Assembly (NCBI GenBank): GCA_964542255.1
Contig: CAZITV010000034.1
Coordinates: 1-16,326 of the forward strand
Origin: CAYMSF01 sp964542255
Lineage (GTDB): Bacteria; Verrucomicrobiota; Lentisphaeria; Victivallales; Victivallaceae
DNA: 16,326 nucleotides
Direction: 5' to 3'
Below the pieces are notes generated by a model. That model saw only the letters and a list, made by a program, of their open reading frames with translations. It did not search any database and was not told the origin of the DNA. Within the stretch, counting starts at the first letter, position 1, and every line of letters starts with the position of its first letter. Positions 6,595 to 13,263 of this stretch are shown one piece after another. The position numbers and the translations under genes are program-made.

Positions 6595-8906
6595 TTAAAA
6601 CTAAAAGTCCTTTCTTCGAGTACACTGCTGTTGTAAATGACAGCTTCAGCAACAGGGTATTTATCAGTATTAACTGTAACGGTACGGCGTCCCGGATTTG
6701 TTTCAATAACCTTTCCAGTAATATGGAAGTTGGAGTCCTGATATTCAAACTGCCAATCATTATTTTTTGTGATAAAATTGATTCGTGCGTCGGCATTTAC
6801 CGGAAAAAAATCATTGAATATTACCCGGGTTTGTGACGGATTTAACTCTTTCAGCGCGGCGACAATAAACATATTCCCGGCCGGTGGCTTTTCGATAATG
6901 ATTTGGTTGACTTTAAATGCAGCAAGCAGTACTTTAATTCCGGCACAATAGTCTTTGCGTGTTCCGGCCAGAATTAGCTGGTCAATCCCGGTAATGCCGC
7001 GGCGGCGTAAAAGATTTATGGTTCGTTGTCCGGCTTCCCAGGATGGCGCATTGACGACAATAGCATCCATTCCCCGTGGCGGACATAATATTAAGCATAT
7101 TTCCTGACTGCCGCCGCCGTTAAGCATGATTAGTTCCCCGCGTGACAGAAAAGGCAGAATGCGCCAGGACAACAGCAATACCGTCATTAGGGTCAACATC
7201 GTCCAAAAAACTCGTTTATTGCGAAATATAACCATTGCTGCCAGTGCGGCATAAAAGATCAGCAGAGCCCAAACCGGAGGCTGAATCATAGGAATATTTT
7301 CAAAATAATCATAGAAAAATGTACATATTTTGATAATAAAGCTCAGCATCAATTCAAGTAAATTCCCTAGCCAGTTATTCAGTGCGGCAAATGGAATCAA
7401 CATTAATTTCAAACCGCTGATAATAAATAACCAGGAAACAAAAGGAATAATAATAATATTGGCAATGATAGATAGCGGGAAATAAATACCCTGATAATAG
7501 AGAGAAATACCGCTGCTGACCAGCCAAGCCAAAACACACCCAGCCGCCGCCATAAATAAAGCAACCACTTTTTTCCGCCAAAAAAACTGTTGATTAGAGC
7601 GGTATCCCGGCGGAATCCACCGCATCGTTTCGGTCGCCGTTAATTCCCATTCCCGCATAAATGTACCGGACGCAATCAAAAAAATGACGGTTATAAATGA
7701 ATACTGAACGCCAATGTCCAGCAAATACAACGGATTTACTGCTAATACAATAATCGCAGCAATAAAAACAATGTTAAGCGTCGGCGTATAGCGCAGCCAT
7801 GCCCGGCACCACGCCCACAGGGTAATCATCAGCAGCGACCGTACTGCCGGAGGTTCTGCCCCCGATGCGACGACATATATGGCGATCAAAAGAGGAATTA
7901 GAATATGCCGGGCGCGAAACCCTAGCGGTCGTAACAGCCAAAATAGCAACATTGCCAATATTACTACATGCATTCCTCCGACTGAAAAAATGTGAATAGT
8001 TCCGCTCCAGATGAAGGCGGCGCGTGTTTCCGGCTCCAATCCCTGACGGTAGCCAAACAATAGTGTGGCCAGCATTGCGCTCAGTTCATCCTGTTTGATA
8101 CCGGCGGCAACGGCGTGCATAATTTTGTCGCGGCAATAGAGCACGGTTCCATACCTGCTCGTCTGGACATCAGTGCCAGTATGGATGGTTTCAGCAGAAT
8201 AAAAGATGCGGGAGATGCCGCGTGCAAGCAAATAGTTTTTAAAATTAAATTCACCATAGCGCTCAAAACAAAATGGTGTAATTAAAGTTTTTTTATTCGA
8301 ATTTTCAGGGTAAATATTGAACTGGCTTTCCAGTAAAGACCCTGCCGGCTGGCGAAACACTCCTTTTAGCGTCAACATATCACCATAATTAACCAGCGCA
8401 GAACCCCGGGGCATAACCACGGCTATCAATCCAGACGTTTGACTGGCAGTGTGACTGCCATTTAACCTTACCGAAAACAACTCAGCCTTAATTAACTTGG
8501 GATTTTTCAGCCAAGGCAATGTTTTGCCGGCACAAGAAGTATCGGCAATTTTTACTGTAATTTCTGCCCCGCGGTCGCCATTACCTAATAAATTTAAGTA
8601 TTTATCCGGCAGCATCCAAAGATAGATAGGCGTTAAAAGAGCTCCCAACAGCAGCGCCAACAATGTGATATGACAGCGGCGCGGCAACAACAACAACACC
8701 GGGAGCAGTATTAATAGCGAATATGCAGCATTTTGCCAAAAACAGATTTCTTCGGCTAGTACAGCAGGTGCAATTCCGGCAACGATCCCGTAGAGTAATA
8801 ATCCGGCAGGATATTTTTGATAAGCACAATTAGCCTGTATGCGTGTGGTATTGGCGATTATTGCCAAGCGGTGGAAAAAGGAGCTGATTTTTAATCCGCG
8901 CTGCAT
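6591..8906 (-). CDS. comEC: ComEC/Rec2 family DNA-uptake channel protein with degenerate C-terminal metallo-beta-lactamase-like domain
   Basis: The product has 771 residues, normal for ComEC. Hydrophobic segments at about 33-52 and 58-100 are followed by an OB-like DUF4131 region (about 110-200). The Competence domain (about 270-530) carries FGYRQGLEPETRAAFIWSGT (284-303), HIFSVGGMHVVI (variant of the HLLAVSGLH motif), PPAVRSLLM and DIGVQYSF. Several more helices reach about residue 585. The last 180 residues align in position with the MBL-like domain that in other ComEC proteins starts DVGQGD and has HxHxDH. Here these read NGGGSQ (596-601) and GTRKDYCAG (648-656), so the metal ligands are gone. 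Known role: inner-membrane channel that passes single-stranded DNA into the cytoplasm in natural transformation. ATG 8906 lies 13 bases beyond the T-run of the preceding terminator and has no Shine-Dalgarno. It leads the comEC-GT4-larE operon. Confidence 0.92.
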   Translation of the reverse strand: MQRGLKISSFFHRLAIIANTTRIQANCAYQKYPAGLLLYGIVAGIAPAVLAEEICFWQNAAYSLLILLPVLLLLPRRCHITLLALLLGALLTPIYLWMLPDKYLNLLGNGDRGAEITVKIADTSCAGKTLPWLKNPKLIKAELFSVRLNGSHTASQTSGLIAVVMPRGSALVNYGDMLTLKGVFRQPAGSLLESQFNIYPENSNKKTLITPFCFERYGEFNFKNYLLARGISRIFYSAETIHTGTDVQTSRYGTVLYCRDKIMHAVAAGIKQDELSAMLATLLFGYRQGLEPETRAAFIWSGTIHIFSVGGMHVVILAMLLFWLLRPLGFRARHILIPLLIAIYVVASGAEPPAVRSLLMITLWAWCRAWLRYTPTLNIVFIAAIIVLAVNPLYLLDIGVQYSFITVIFLIASGTFMREWELTATETMRWIPPGYRSNQQFFWRKKVVALFMAAAGCVLAWLVSSGISLYYQGIYFPLSIIANIIIIPFVSWLFIISGLKLMLIPFAALNNWLGNLLELMLSFIIKICTFFYDYFENIPMIQPPVWALLIFYAALAAMVIFRNKRVFWTMLTLMTVLLLSWRILPFLSRGELIMLNGGGSQEICLILCPPRGMDAIVVNAPSWEAGQRTINLLRRRGITGIDQLILAGTRKDYCAGIKVLLAAFKVNQIIIEKPPAGNMFIVAALKELNPSQTRVIFNDFFPVNADARINFITKNNDWQFEYQDSNFHITGKVIETNPGRRTVTVNTDKYPVAEAVIYNSSVLEERTFSFK

Positions 8907-8919
8907 CAGTTAAGTCCAT

Positions 8920-8952
8920 AAAAAAACGCTCACACGAGTACGTATGAGCGTT
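8920..8952 (-). terminator. Rho-independent terminator of the Cys-rich lipoprotein gene
   Basis: On the minus strand AACGCTCA (8952-8945) pairs perfectly with TGAGCGTT (8932-8925). Three further pairs lie inside after one mismatch, and a run of seven T (8926-8920) overlaps and follows the stem. It lies 16 bases after the lipoprotein stop codon. The T-run ends 13 bases before the comEC start. Confidence 0.85.
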
Positions 8953-8968
8953 AATACATCAGGTTAAA

Positions 8969-9292
8969 TTACTTTGCGGCAGGAGCAGCAGTTTTTGCTG
9001 CGGTTTCGCAGCAATTGCATACTTTCGCCTTATTGCATTCGCATTTGGTGCAATCTTTGGCGCACTTGCAGGCAGCGCTGTCTTTACAGCAGGCGCAGGC
9101 TTTGGTTTTGGCGCATTCACATTTAGTGCAATCTTTGTCGCATTTACAGGTAGCGCTGTTCACGCAACCACATTTACAGTTTGCATCTGGGGCCATTGGA
9201 CACCAGCTTGGGCAGCAGTTGCATCCGCTTAACATTAACGCACATGCCACACTAACTACCGCAATTAAACACATTAACGACTTTTTCATCAT
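8969..9292 (-). CDS. Cysteine-rich repeat lipoprotein, metallothionein-like (no named family recognised)
   Basis: The product has 107 residues. The N-terminus MMKKSLMCLIAVVSVACALMLSGC is a signal peptide with lipobox LMLSGC, lipidated at C24. The +2 residue is Asn, not Asp, so sorting to the outer membrane is expected. The mature 84-residue part holds 23 cysteines, about 27 percent. After CNCCPSWCPM comes a 26-residue unit repeated twice (49-74 and 75-100), each with CKCxKDCTKCEC followed by xCxCC, and then an Ala/Lys tail. There are no histidines or aromatics except one Trp, which resembles metallothioneins; metal storage or buffering at the cell surface, or a disulfide-rich structural role, are both possible. 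AGGAG (9301-9297) is 7 bases from the second Met codon (9289) and 4 from the first, so translation may begin at 9289. A strong promoter and its own terminator mark a monocistronic, probably abundant transcript. Known metallothionein families are not clearly matched. Confidence 0.88.
   Translation of the reverse strand: MMKKSLMCLIAVVSVACALMLSGCNCCPSWCPMAPDANCKCGCVNSATCKCDKDCTKCECAKTKACACCKDSAACKCAKDCTKCECNKAKVCNCCETAAKTAAPAAK
8993..9148 (-). repeat. Two tandem 78-bp units coding the 26-residue Cys repeat
   Basis: Unit 1 occupies 9148-9071 and unit 2 occupies 9070-8993. The 36 bases coding CKCxKDCTKCEC differ at about 5 positions between units, while the remainder is conserved mainly as protein pattern. 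This points to an internal duplication followed by divergence under selection for cysteine spacing. Confidence 0.85.
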
Positions 9293-9296
9293 CTCG

Positions 9297-9301
9297 CTCC
9301 T
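9297..9301 (-). promoter_or_regulatory. Strong Shine-Dalgarno AGGAG of the lipoprotein gene
   Basis: AGGAG on the minus strand. Spacing is 4 bases to the first ATG (9292) and 7 bases to the second (9289), which favours the second Met as the real start and gives MKKSLM as the N-terminus, a usual lipoprotein beginning. Confidence 0.75.
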
Positions 9302-9346
9302 GATTTAGGTGTTATTATTATTACGGGAATGTCATTTATAGAAACA

Positions 9347-9375
9347 ATAATACAGCAACTTTTGATAAAAGTCAA
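9347..9375 (-). promoter_or_regulatory. Sigma70-type promoter of the Cys-rich lipoprotein gene
   Basis: The minus strand reads TTGACT (9375-9370), a 17-base spacer, and TATTAT (9352-9347): five of six consensus bases in each box with optimal spacing. Transcription would start near 9340, leaving a leader of about 48 bases before the start codon. It is the clearest promoter in the window. Confidence 0.8.
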
Positions 9376-9392
9376 TAGCAAGTAACAATAAT

Positions 9393-9414
9393 CACCGATT
9401 TATAAAAATTGGTG
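9393..9414 (-). terminator. Weak hairpin directly after the pyruvate kinase stop
   Basis: On the minus strand CACC-A-ATTT, loop TTAT, AAAT-C-GGTG forms 4 plus 4 pairs around one mismatch, beginning right after the stop codon. The following bases are T-rich (TGATTATTGTTACTT) but have no true T-run. It may act as a weak terminator or 3' stabiliser before the lipoprotein promoter. Confidence 0.35.
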
Positions 9415-10851
9415 CTATTTGGTCAAAGTAATCACGTGAATAGAGTTTAATTGCCGTTTGCCGGCGTGTTTGCTGCTGCCGGTTAGCAAAATTAATTTTT
9501 CGCCTGGGGTGGCTAGTTTTTTTGTTAAAAGAGTTGATTTAATTTGTTCGATTATTTGCGGGTGCGTCATCGAGGCAGTGTTTTCATTACTACTGAGCAG
9601 AATCGGGGTTACGTTGTTATATGCCGACATTTGCTGGTAAATCAGCGGTTGGAAGGTGGCGGCATAGATGGCGCTTTCTGGACGGCATTTTGCCATAATA
9701 CGGGCTGTTTCTCCAGTTGAAGTCAGAACAACAGTGGCGCGTTCTGCCAGTTGGCGCGAAAGAAATGCTGCAGACTGGCACATCGCCAGAGTCATCATTT
9801 GGGTTTTGTCCAAAGTGATATTTTGGATAGTATCAGTACATGCTAATTTCTCGGCTTCTGCTGCGATTGCAGCCATTGAGGCAACGGCCTTGGCAGGGTA
9901 TTTGCCAGTGGCGGTTTCGTTGGATAGCATAATCATATCCGAGCCGTCAATGACGGCATTGGCGACATCGCTAACTTCGGCGCGGGTAGGCAGCGGATTA
10001 TCAATCATTGAGCTGAGCATCTCTGTAGCGACAATCGTAAATTTACCGGCGGCGTTAGCGGTTTTGATGATGTGCTTTTGTGCAGAGGGAACGTGTTCAA
10101 AGGAGATTTCATCGGCCAAGTCGCCGCGCGCAACCATGACGCCGTCAGCAACGGCTAAAATTTCCGGTAAATTATCTAAAGCTTCTGGTTTTTCCAATTT
10201 GGCGATGATGGGGATGTCGGCATGGTTTTTTTTGAGTAGTCTTCGGAGCTTAGAGACATCTTCACCGCACCGGACAAAAGACAGTGCCAGATAATCAATC
10301 CCGTTTTGGATGCCGAACACCGCATCTTTAATATCTTTTGGGGTGAGCGCGGGCAGTGAAATTCTGGTATAGGGCAGGTTTAAGCCTTTACCAGTGAGGA
10401 TGGTACCGCCGGCAATAACTTTGCAGGCGACCTCGCGTGCTGCCGGATTGACCGATTCGACGCGGAGAATGATTTTGCCGTCAGCAAGCAAAATGGTTTT
10501 GCCTGCCTTGGTGTCGTCGGCGATATTGCGGTAAGTAGTCGGTAAATAGTGAGTGTTTTTGTGCAGAGAATTTCCCGACAAAATTAATTTATCGCCTTTT
10601 TTAACCTCTACTGGAGCGGCAAGTTTGCCAACCCGGATTTTTGGTCCTTGCAAATCTTGAATGATGGCAACCGGGTGTTGCATTTCGCTGCTGACTTGGC
10701 GGATTCGCGCGATTTTTTGTGCATGTTCCGCATGTGTGCCGAAAGAAAAATTTAACCGGCAGGCATTGACGCCGGCATTAAATAATGATTTTAGCCCGGC
10801 AACGGTATCGCATGCTGGTCCGATGGTGGCGATAATTTTAGTTCTTCTCAT
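9415..10851 (-). CDS. pyk: Pyruvate kinase, predicted potassium-independent type
   Basis: The product has 478 residues, full length. It catalyses phosphoenolpyruvate + ADP to pyruvate + ATP, the last step of glycolysis, in the cytosol. Visible parts: MRRTKIIATIGPAC at the N-terminus; RLNFSFGTH (32-40); DLQGPKIRV (66-74); IIAKLEKPEALDN with catalytic K218 and metal ligand E220; MVARGDLADEI with D244; VATEMLSSM with T276; PTRAEVSDVANAVIDGSD; MLSNETATGKYP. The C-terminal regulatory-type domain runs from about 350 to 478 (TSTGETARIMAKCRP). L67, Q68, K71 and V74 correspond to muscle-enzyme positions 113, 114, 117 and 120, the set linked to K+-independence. Deviations from consensus include NFSF for NFSH (F37) and RGDLAD for RGDLG[VI]. 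AAGG 8 bases upstream supports ATG 10851. No clear promoter is seen in the 132 bases upstream. Confidence 0.97.
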   Translation of the reverse strand: MRRTKIIATIGPACDTVAGLKSLFNAGVNACRLNFSFGTHAEHAQKIARIRQVSSEMQHPVAIIQDLQGPKIRVGKLAAPVEVKKGDKLILSGNSLHKNTHYLPTTYRNIADDTKAGKTILLADGKIILRVESVNPAAREVACKVIAGGTILTGKGLNLPYTRISLPALTPKDIKDAVFGIQNGIDYLALSFVRCGEDVSKLRRLLKKNHADIPIIAKLEKPEALDNLPEILAVADGVMVARGDLADEISFEHVPSAQKHIIKTANAAGKFTIVATEMLSSMIDNPLPTRAEVSDVANAVIDGSDMIMLSNETATGKYPAKAVASMAAIAAEAEKLACTDTIQNITLDKTQMMTLAMCQSAAFLSRQLAERATVVLTSTGETARIMAKCRPESAIYAATFQPLIYQQMSAYNNVTPILLSSNENTASMTHPQIIEQIKSTLLTKKLATPGEKLILLTGSSKHAGKRQLNSIHVITLTK

Positions 10852-10860
10852 TTTAATGCC

Positions 10861-10983
10861 TTACTTCTTTGCGATGCGGAACCAGTTGGCATGATCATGT
10901 TGATCTGCGTCATATTGGCCTATTGCACAAATTTTATCTTTGGTTATTCCAAAACCAGTAAAAATAGTGCGGGAATAATTGTA
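10861..10983 (-). pseudogene. Orphan 40-codon coding tail between symporter and pyruvate kinase
   Basis: Immediately after the symporter stop (TAA 10986-10984), the same frame stays open for 40 codons to a second TAA (10863-10861), just before the pyruvate kinase ribosome-binding site. The peptide contains TIFTGFGITKDKICAIGQYD and then DQHDHANWFRIAKK. It is polar with regular composition and resembles a genuine protein C-terminus more than intergenic noise. It has no ATG, GTG or TTG start. It could be the remnant of a deleted gene that once lay between the two neighbours, or a readthrough extension of the symporter. Chance openness over 40 codons is not negligible, so confidence is modest. 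Confidence 0.4.
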
Positions 10984-12836
10984 TTAATCCATATTTGACC
11001 GTTTGCCCGGGAATGGTTTGGGTTTGCTGCTGTTTTCAGCTTCGGACTCAATAAAGTCAACGTAATTATCCGGGATGACTTCAGCATCGGCTGAATGAAC
11101 CACAGTGCCGTCATCGTTTATGTCAGACTTATAGGTTTTAAGGTCAATGTAGAGTTCATGCAGGTCGATAATGCCGCCCCAGAGGAACCATACCGTGGTT
11201 ATCACCGTGAGTACTAGAGGAATAATAATGGCATAATAGTGCCAGTAATGCGCCCACCAGGAGACTGGCCACGGACTAAACAGATTCCATACTGTTACCA
11301 CCACAAACACTATCCACCAAAACATGGTCCAACCAAAAACGCTGGTGGAAATAACTTTATCACTGTGGGTAAATTCCTGGTCTATGCCGATAATGGAACT
11401 CCATGACCACCGTTTCTCAAACTCAATTTTAACTTTATCATCTGCTATGGCATATTGGCCGCGGTGCAGCATTTTTTCCATATTAAAGTCTTTCTTGCAG
11501 GTAAGCAGCGAGACGACGAAGTATAAAATCAATGCGGTGGCCATCGCCCAAAACAACATTACCTGACCATTAATGGGAAATTTAGCGGCATTGTCTGCAA
11601 TCAAAGACACATTCGGCAATATTTTCATCAGCAGCGGATGGATAGTTGGCCAGCACTGTTGAAGAACGATTCCGCCAACTGCCAGTCCAGAGCCGGAAAT
11701 CATTGCAGACCAGGCTCCCGCAGAGGTACCTTTTTTCCAATATAACCCGCCGGCAATAACTGCCCCGGCACCACCAGTAAAAATTGCCCCGGTTACTGCA
11801 AAAAACATCAAGATATATTCGGTTTGACGAAAGAGCAGGCTGAAAAAGAATCCAAAGAGTGCAACGCCGACAATCGCCCAGCGCAGAAAATTAACATGCT
11901 GTTTGGGTGAAAGCGCTTTCTTGCGCAGCGGCAGCACAATGTCCTGAATAAAAATACTGCCCCAGGAGTGCAGGTAGGAGCTGTCGCAGGCTAAAAGACC
12001 AAACAACATCACCGAGCAAAGCATTCCTTTGATGGCGATAGGCAGCATCAGGTTGATGGCGATAGGCATCCGCATCTGATTTTGGATTTGCGGATCGGAA
12101 ATAGTATTTAAAACGTCTTGGACACGAACTGCCTGAGCAGCAAAGTCAGGATGTTTTAAAAATGTTATCGCGCAAACAGCCAGGAGTGTTACCATAACTC
12201 CTTTTGAAACGTTACGCCAGGNNNNNNNNNNNNNNNNNNNNNNNNNNNNNNNNNNNNNNNNNNNNNNNNNNNNNNNNNNNNNNNNNNNNNNNNNNNNNNN
12301 NNNNNNNNNNNNNNNNNNNNNTATATTATCATAATTATCGCAAAAGTCGGAATCGCGTAACTTAGAATGACCACATCTTGCGGCAAACCGCAAAAATAGA
12401 CAAAAAATCTGGCGCTGACGGCAGGGAAAATACCGTAATTAACCACCCCGGACATAAAACCTAAAAATCCGGCAAAGAGCCGGAAAGATTTGCTGTATCT
12501 GATCTCAAAGAATTGTGCCAGAGTCATGGCTCTGGTTTCACGATAACGGTAATAAACATATCCCGTAAGTGCAATAAATAACCCTAGTGGAATGGTCATC
12601 ATTTGCCACCAGCCGATGGTAAAGCCCGCTTCATAAAATAGTTCGTACATTGCAACCATGCTGATGACTGCCATGCCCATTTCGCCGCGGGCGTTACATA
12701 CTAAATAACGTCCTCCAAGCCGTCCGCCAGCCATAAACTCTGCGACACCCTTGACGTGCTTTTGCGTTCTGCATGCGATAAATGCAACCGCCGCCAGCGG
12801 TATGGCAACAATCAACCAGTCTATCCATGACATCAT
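10984..12836 (-). CDS. Sodium:solute symporter (SSS/SLC5 family), interrupted by an assembly gap
   Basis: The N-terminal 171 residues (12836-12322) start MMSWIDWLIVAIPLAAVAFI. They have the SSS pattern EFMAGGR-GGRYLVCNARGEMGMAVISMVAMYE and TLAQFFEIRYSKSFR, and end in helix PTFAIIMII. After 100 N, the C-terminal 411 residues (from 12221) resume at WRNVSKGVMVTLLAVCAITF and include helices with DSSYLHSWGSIFIQD, GAIFTGGAGAVIAGGLYWKK and LFWGGIIDLHELYIDLKTYK. Two helices and the connecting loops normally found between these halves are absent. The family couples Na+ entry to uptake of sugars, carboxylates or other solutes at the inner membrane; the substrate is not readable. AGAGGA 9 bases upstream fixes ATG 12836. 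The two halves are out of frame only because the N-run has arbitrary length, so this is not evidence of a frameshift. It is divergent from the URO-D gene. Confidence 0.9.
12029..12068 (-). repeat. In-frame 24-bp tandem duplication inside the symporter gene
   Basis: The same 16 bases (TTGATGGCGATAGGCA on the plus strand) occur at 12029-12044 and 12053-12068, exactly 24 bases apart. In the protein this gives PIAINLML followed by PIAIKGML, an eight-residue repeat at a loop/helix boundary. Confidence 0.7.
12222..12321. other. Assembly gap (100 N)
   Basis: There are exactly 100 ambiguous bases within the symporter gene, a conventional placeholder for a scaffold join of unknown size. Judged from the family, roughly 100 residues (about 300-400 bases) of coding sequence are missing here. 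Confidence 0.97.
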
Positions 12837-12909
12837 TTTGCCGTTTCCTCTCTGATGAACAGCTATTTTACAATAATTAGACGAGTAATTCCATTATTCC
12901 TTATGAATC

Positions 12910-12938
12910 AAAATATCACAGTATCAGCAAATGTCCAA
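12910..12938 (-). promoter_or_regulatory. Sigma70-type promoter of the symporter gene
   Basis: The minus strand reads TTGGAC (12938-12933), a 17-base spacer and TATTTT (12915-12910). The predicted transcript starts near 12903 and has a leader of about 67 bases before the symporter start codon. Confidence 0.6.
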
Positions 12939-12962
12939 AATTCAAACCAATGAATGAGTTTT

Positions 12963-13005
12963 TGAGAACTTCTCATGGGGATTTTTTCATTGAAGATATT
13001 TCAAT
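12963..13005. promoter_or_regulatory. Pair of palindromes upstream of the symporter promoter (operator candidates)
   Basis: TGAGAA-C-TTCTCA (12963-12975) is a perfect 6-bp inverted repeat, and ATTGAA-GATAT-TTCAAT (12989-13005) is a second one. Their centres are 28 bases apart, near three helical turns, and both lie upstream of the symporter -35 box (12938). That is where an activator, or a regulator shared with the divergent gene, could bind. The regulator is not identified. Confidence 0.4.
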
Positions 13006-13162
13006 AAACACAAAAGTTTAAAAATTAAATTTTGTTTAAAAATTAATTTTTGCAATAGTATTTTTAGTGAATTGCTATATTTTAATGCAGCATTGAATTG
13101 TGCAGTTTTATTCATAAAGACAGTTTTTGAACTGAAAAAATATTAATTTTCTTAAATCCTGT

Positions 13163-13191
13163 TTGCGGTATATTGTTGCTTAAAATAAATA
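13163..13191 (+). promoter_or_regulatory. Candidate promoter of the URO-D gene
   Basis: TTGCGG (13163-13168), 17 bases, TAAATA (13186-13191): four of six consensus bases at -35 and a weak -10. It would give a leader of about 65 bases. The surrounding sequence is very AT-rich, so chance matches are easy. Confidence 0.3.
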
Positions 13192-13263
13192 ACTTAAAGT
13201 CTAACTAATTTAACGTTAGCTATCATAAAAACAATACAAAGGGTTAAAACCAAAGAGGTTGCT

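Larger units (their letters stand above)
12837..13263. other. Divergent AT-rich intergenic control region
   Basis: These 427 bases separate the symporter (minus) from the URO-D gene (plus). I see no credible gene. The region holds the symporter Shine-Dalgarno (AGAGGA, 12851-12846), a good minus-strand promoter, two neighbouring palindromes, a very AT-rich core (about 13010-13160), a weak plus-strand promoter candidate and the URO-D Shine-Dalgarno AGAGG (13254-13258). The inverted pair CTAAC (13201-13205) / GTTAG (13215-13219) lies just downstream of the plus-strand promoter candidate. Confidence 0.7.

Noticed and set aside
9015..9308. 97-codon plus-strand frame opposite the Cys-rich lipoprotein
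   Set aside because: It is the antisense of the cysteine repeats, which yields repeated HSHLVQSL by necessity; no ribosome-binding site, and the minus strand has signal peptide, promoter and terminator.
10984..12836. Frameshift between the two symporter halves
   Set aside because: The offset is produced by a placeholder of 100 N with unknown true length, so it says nothing about the gene.
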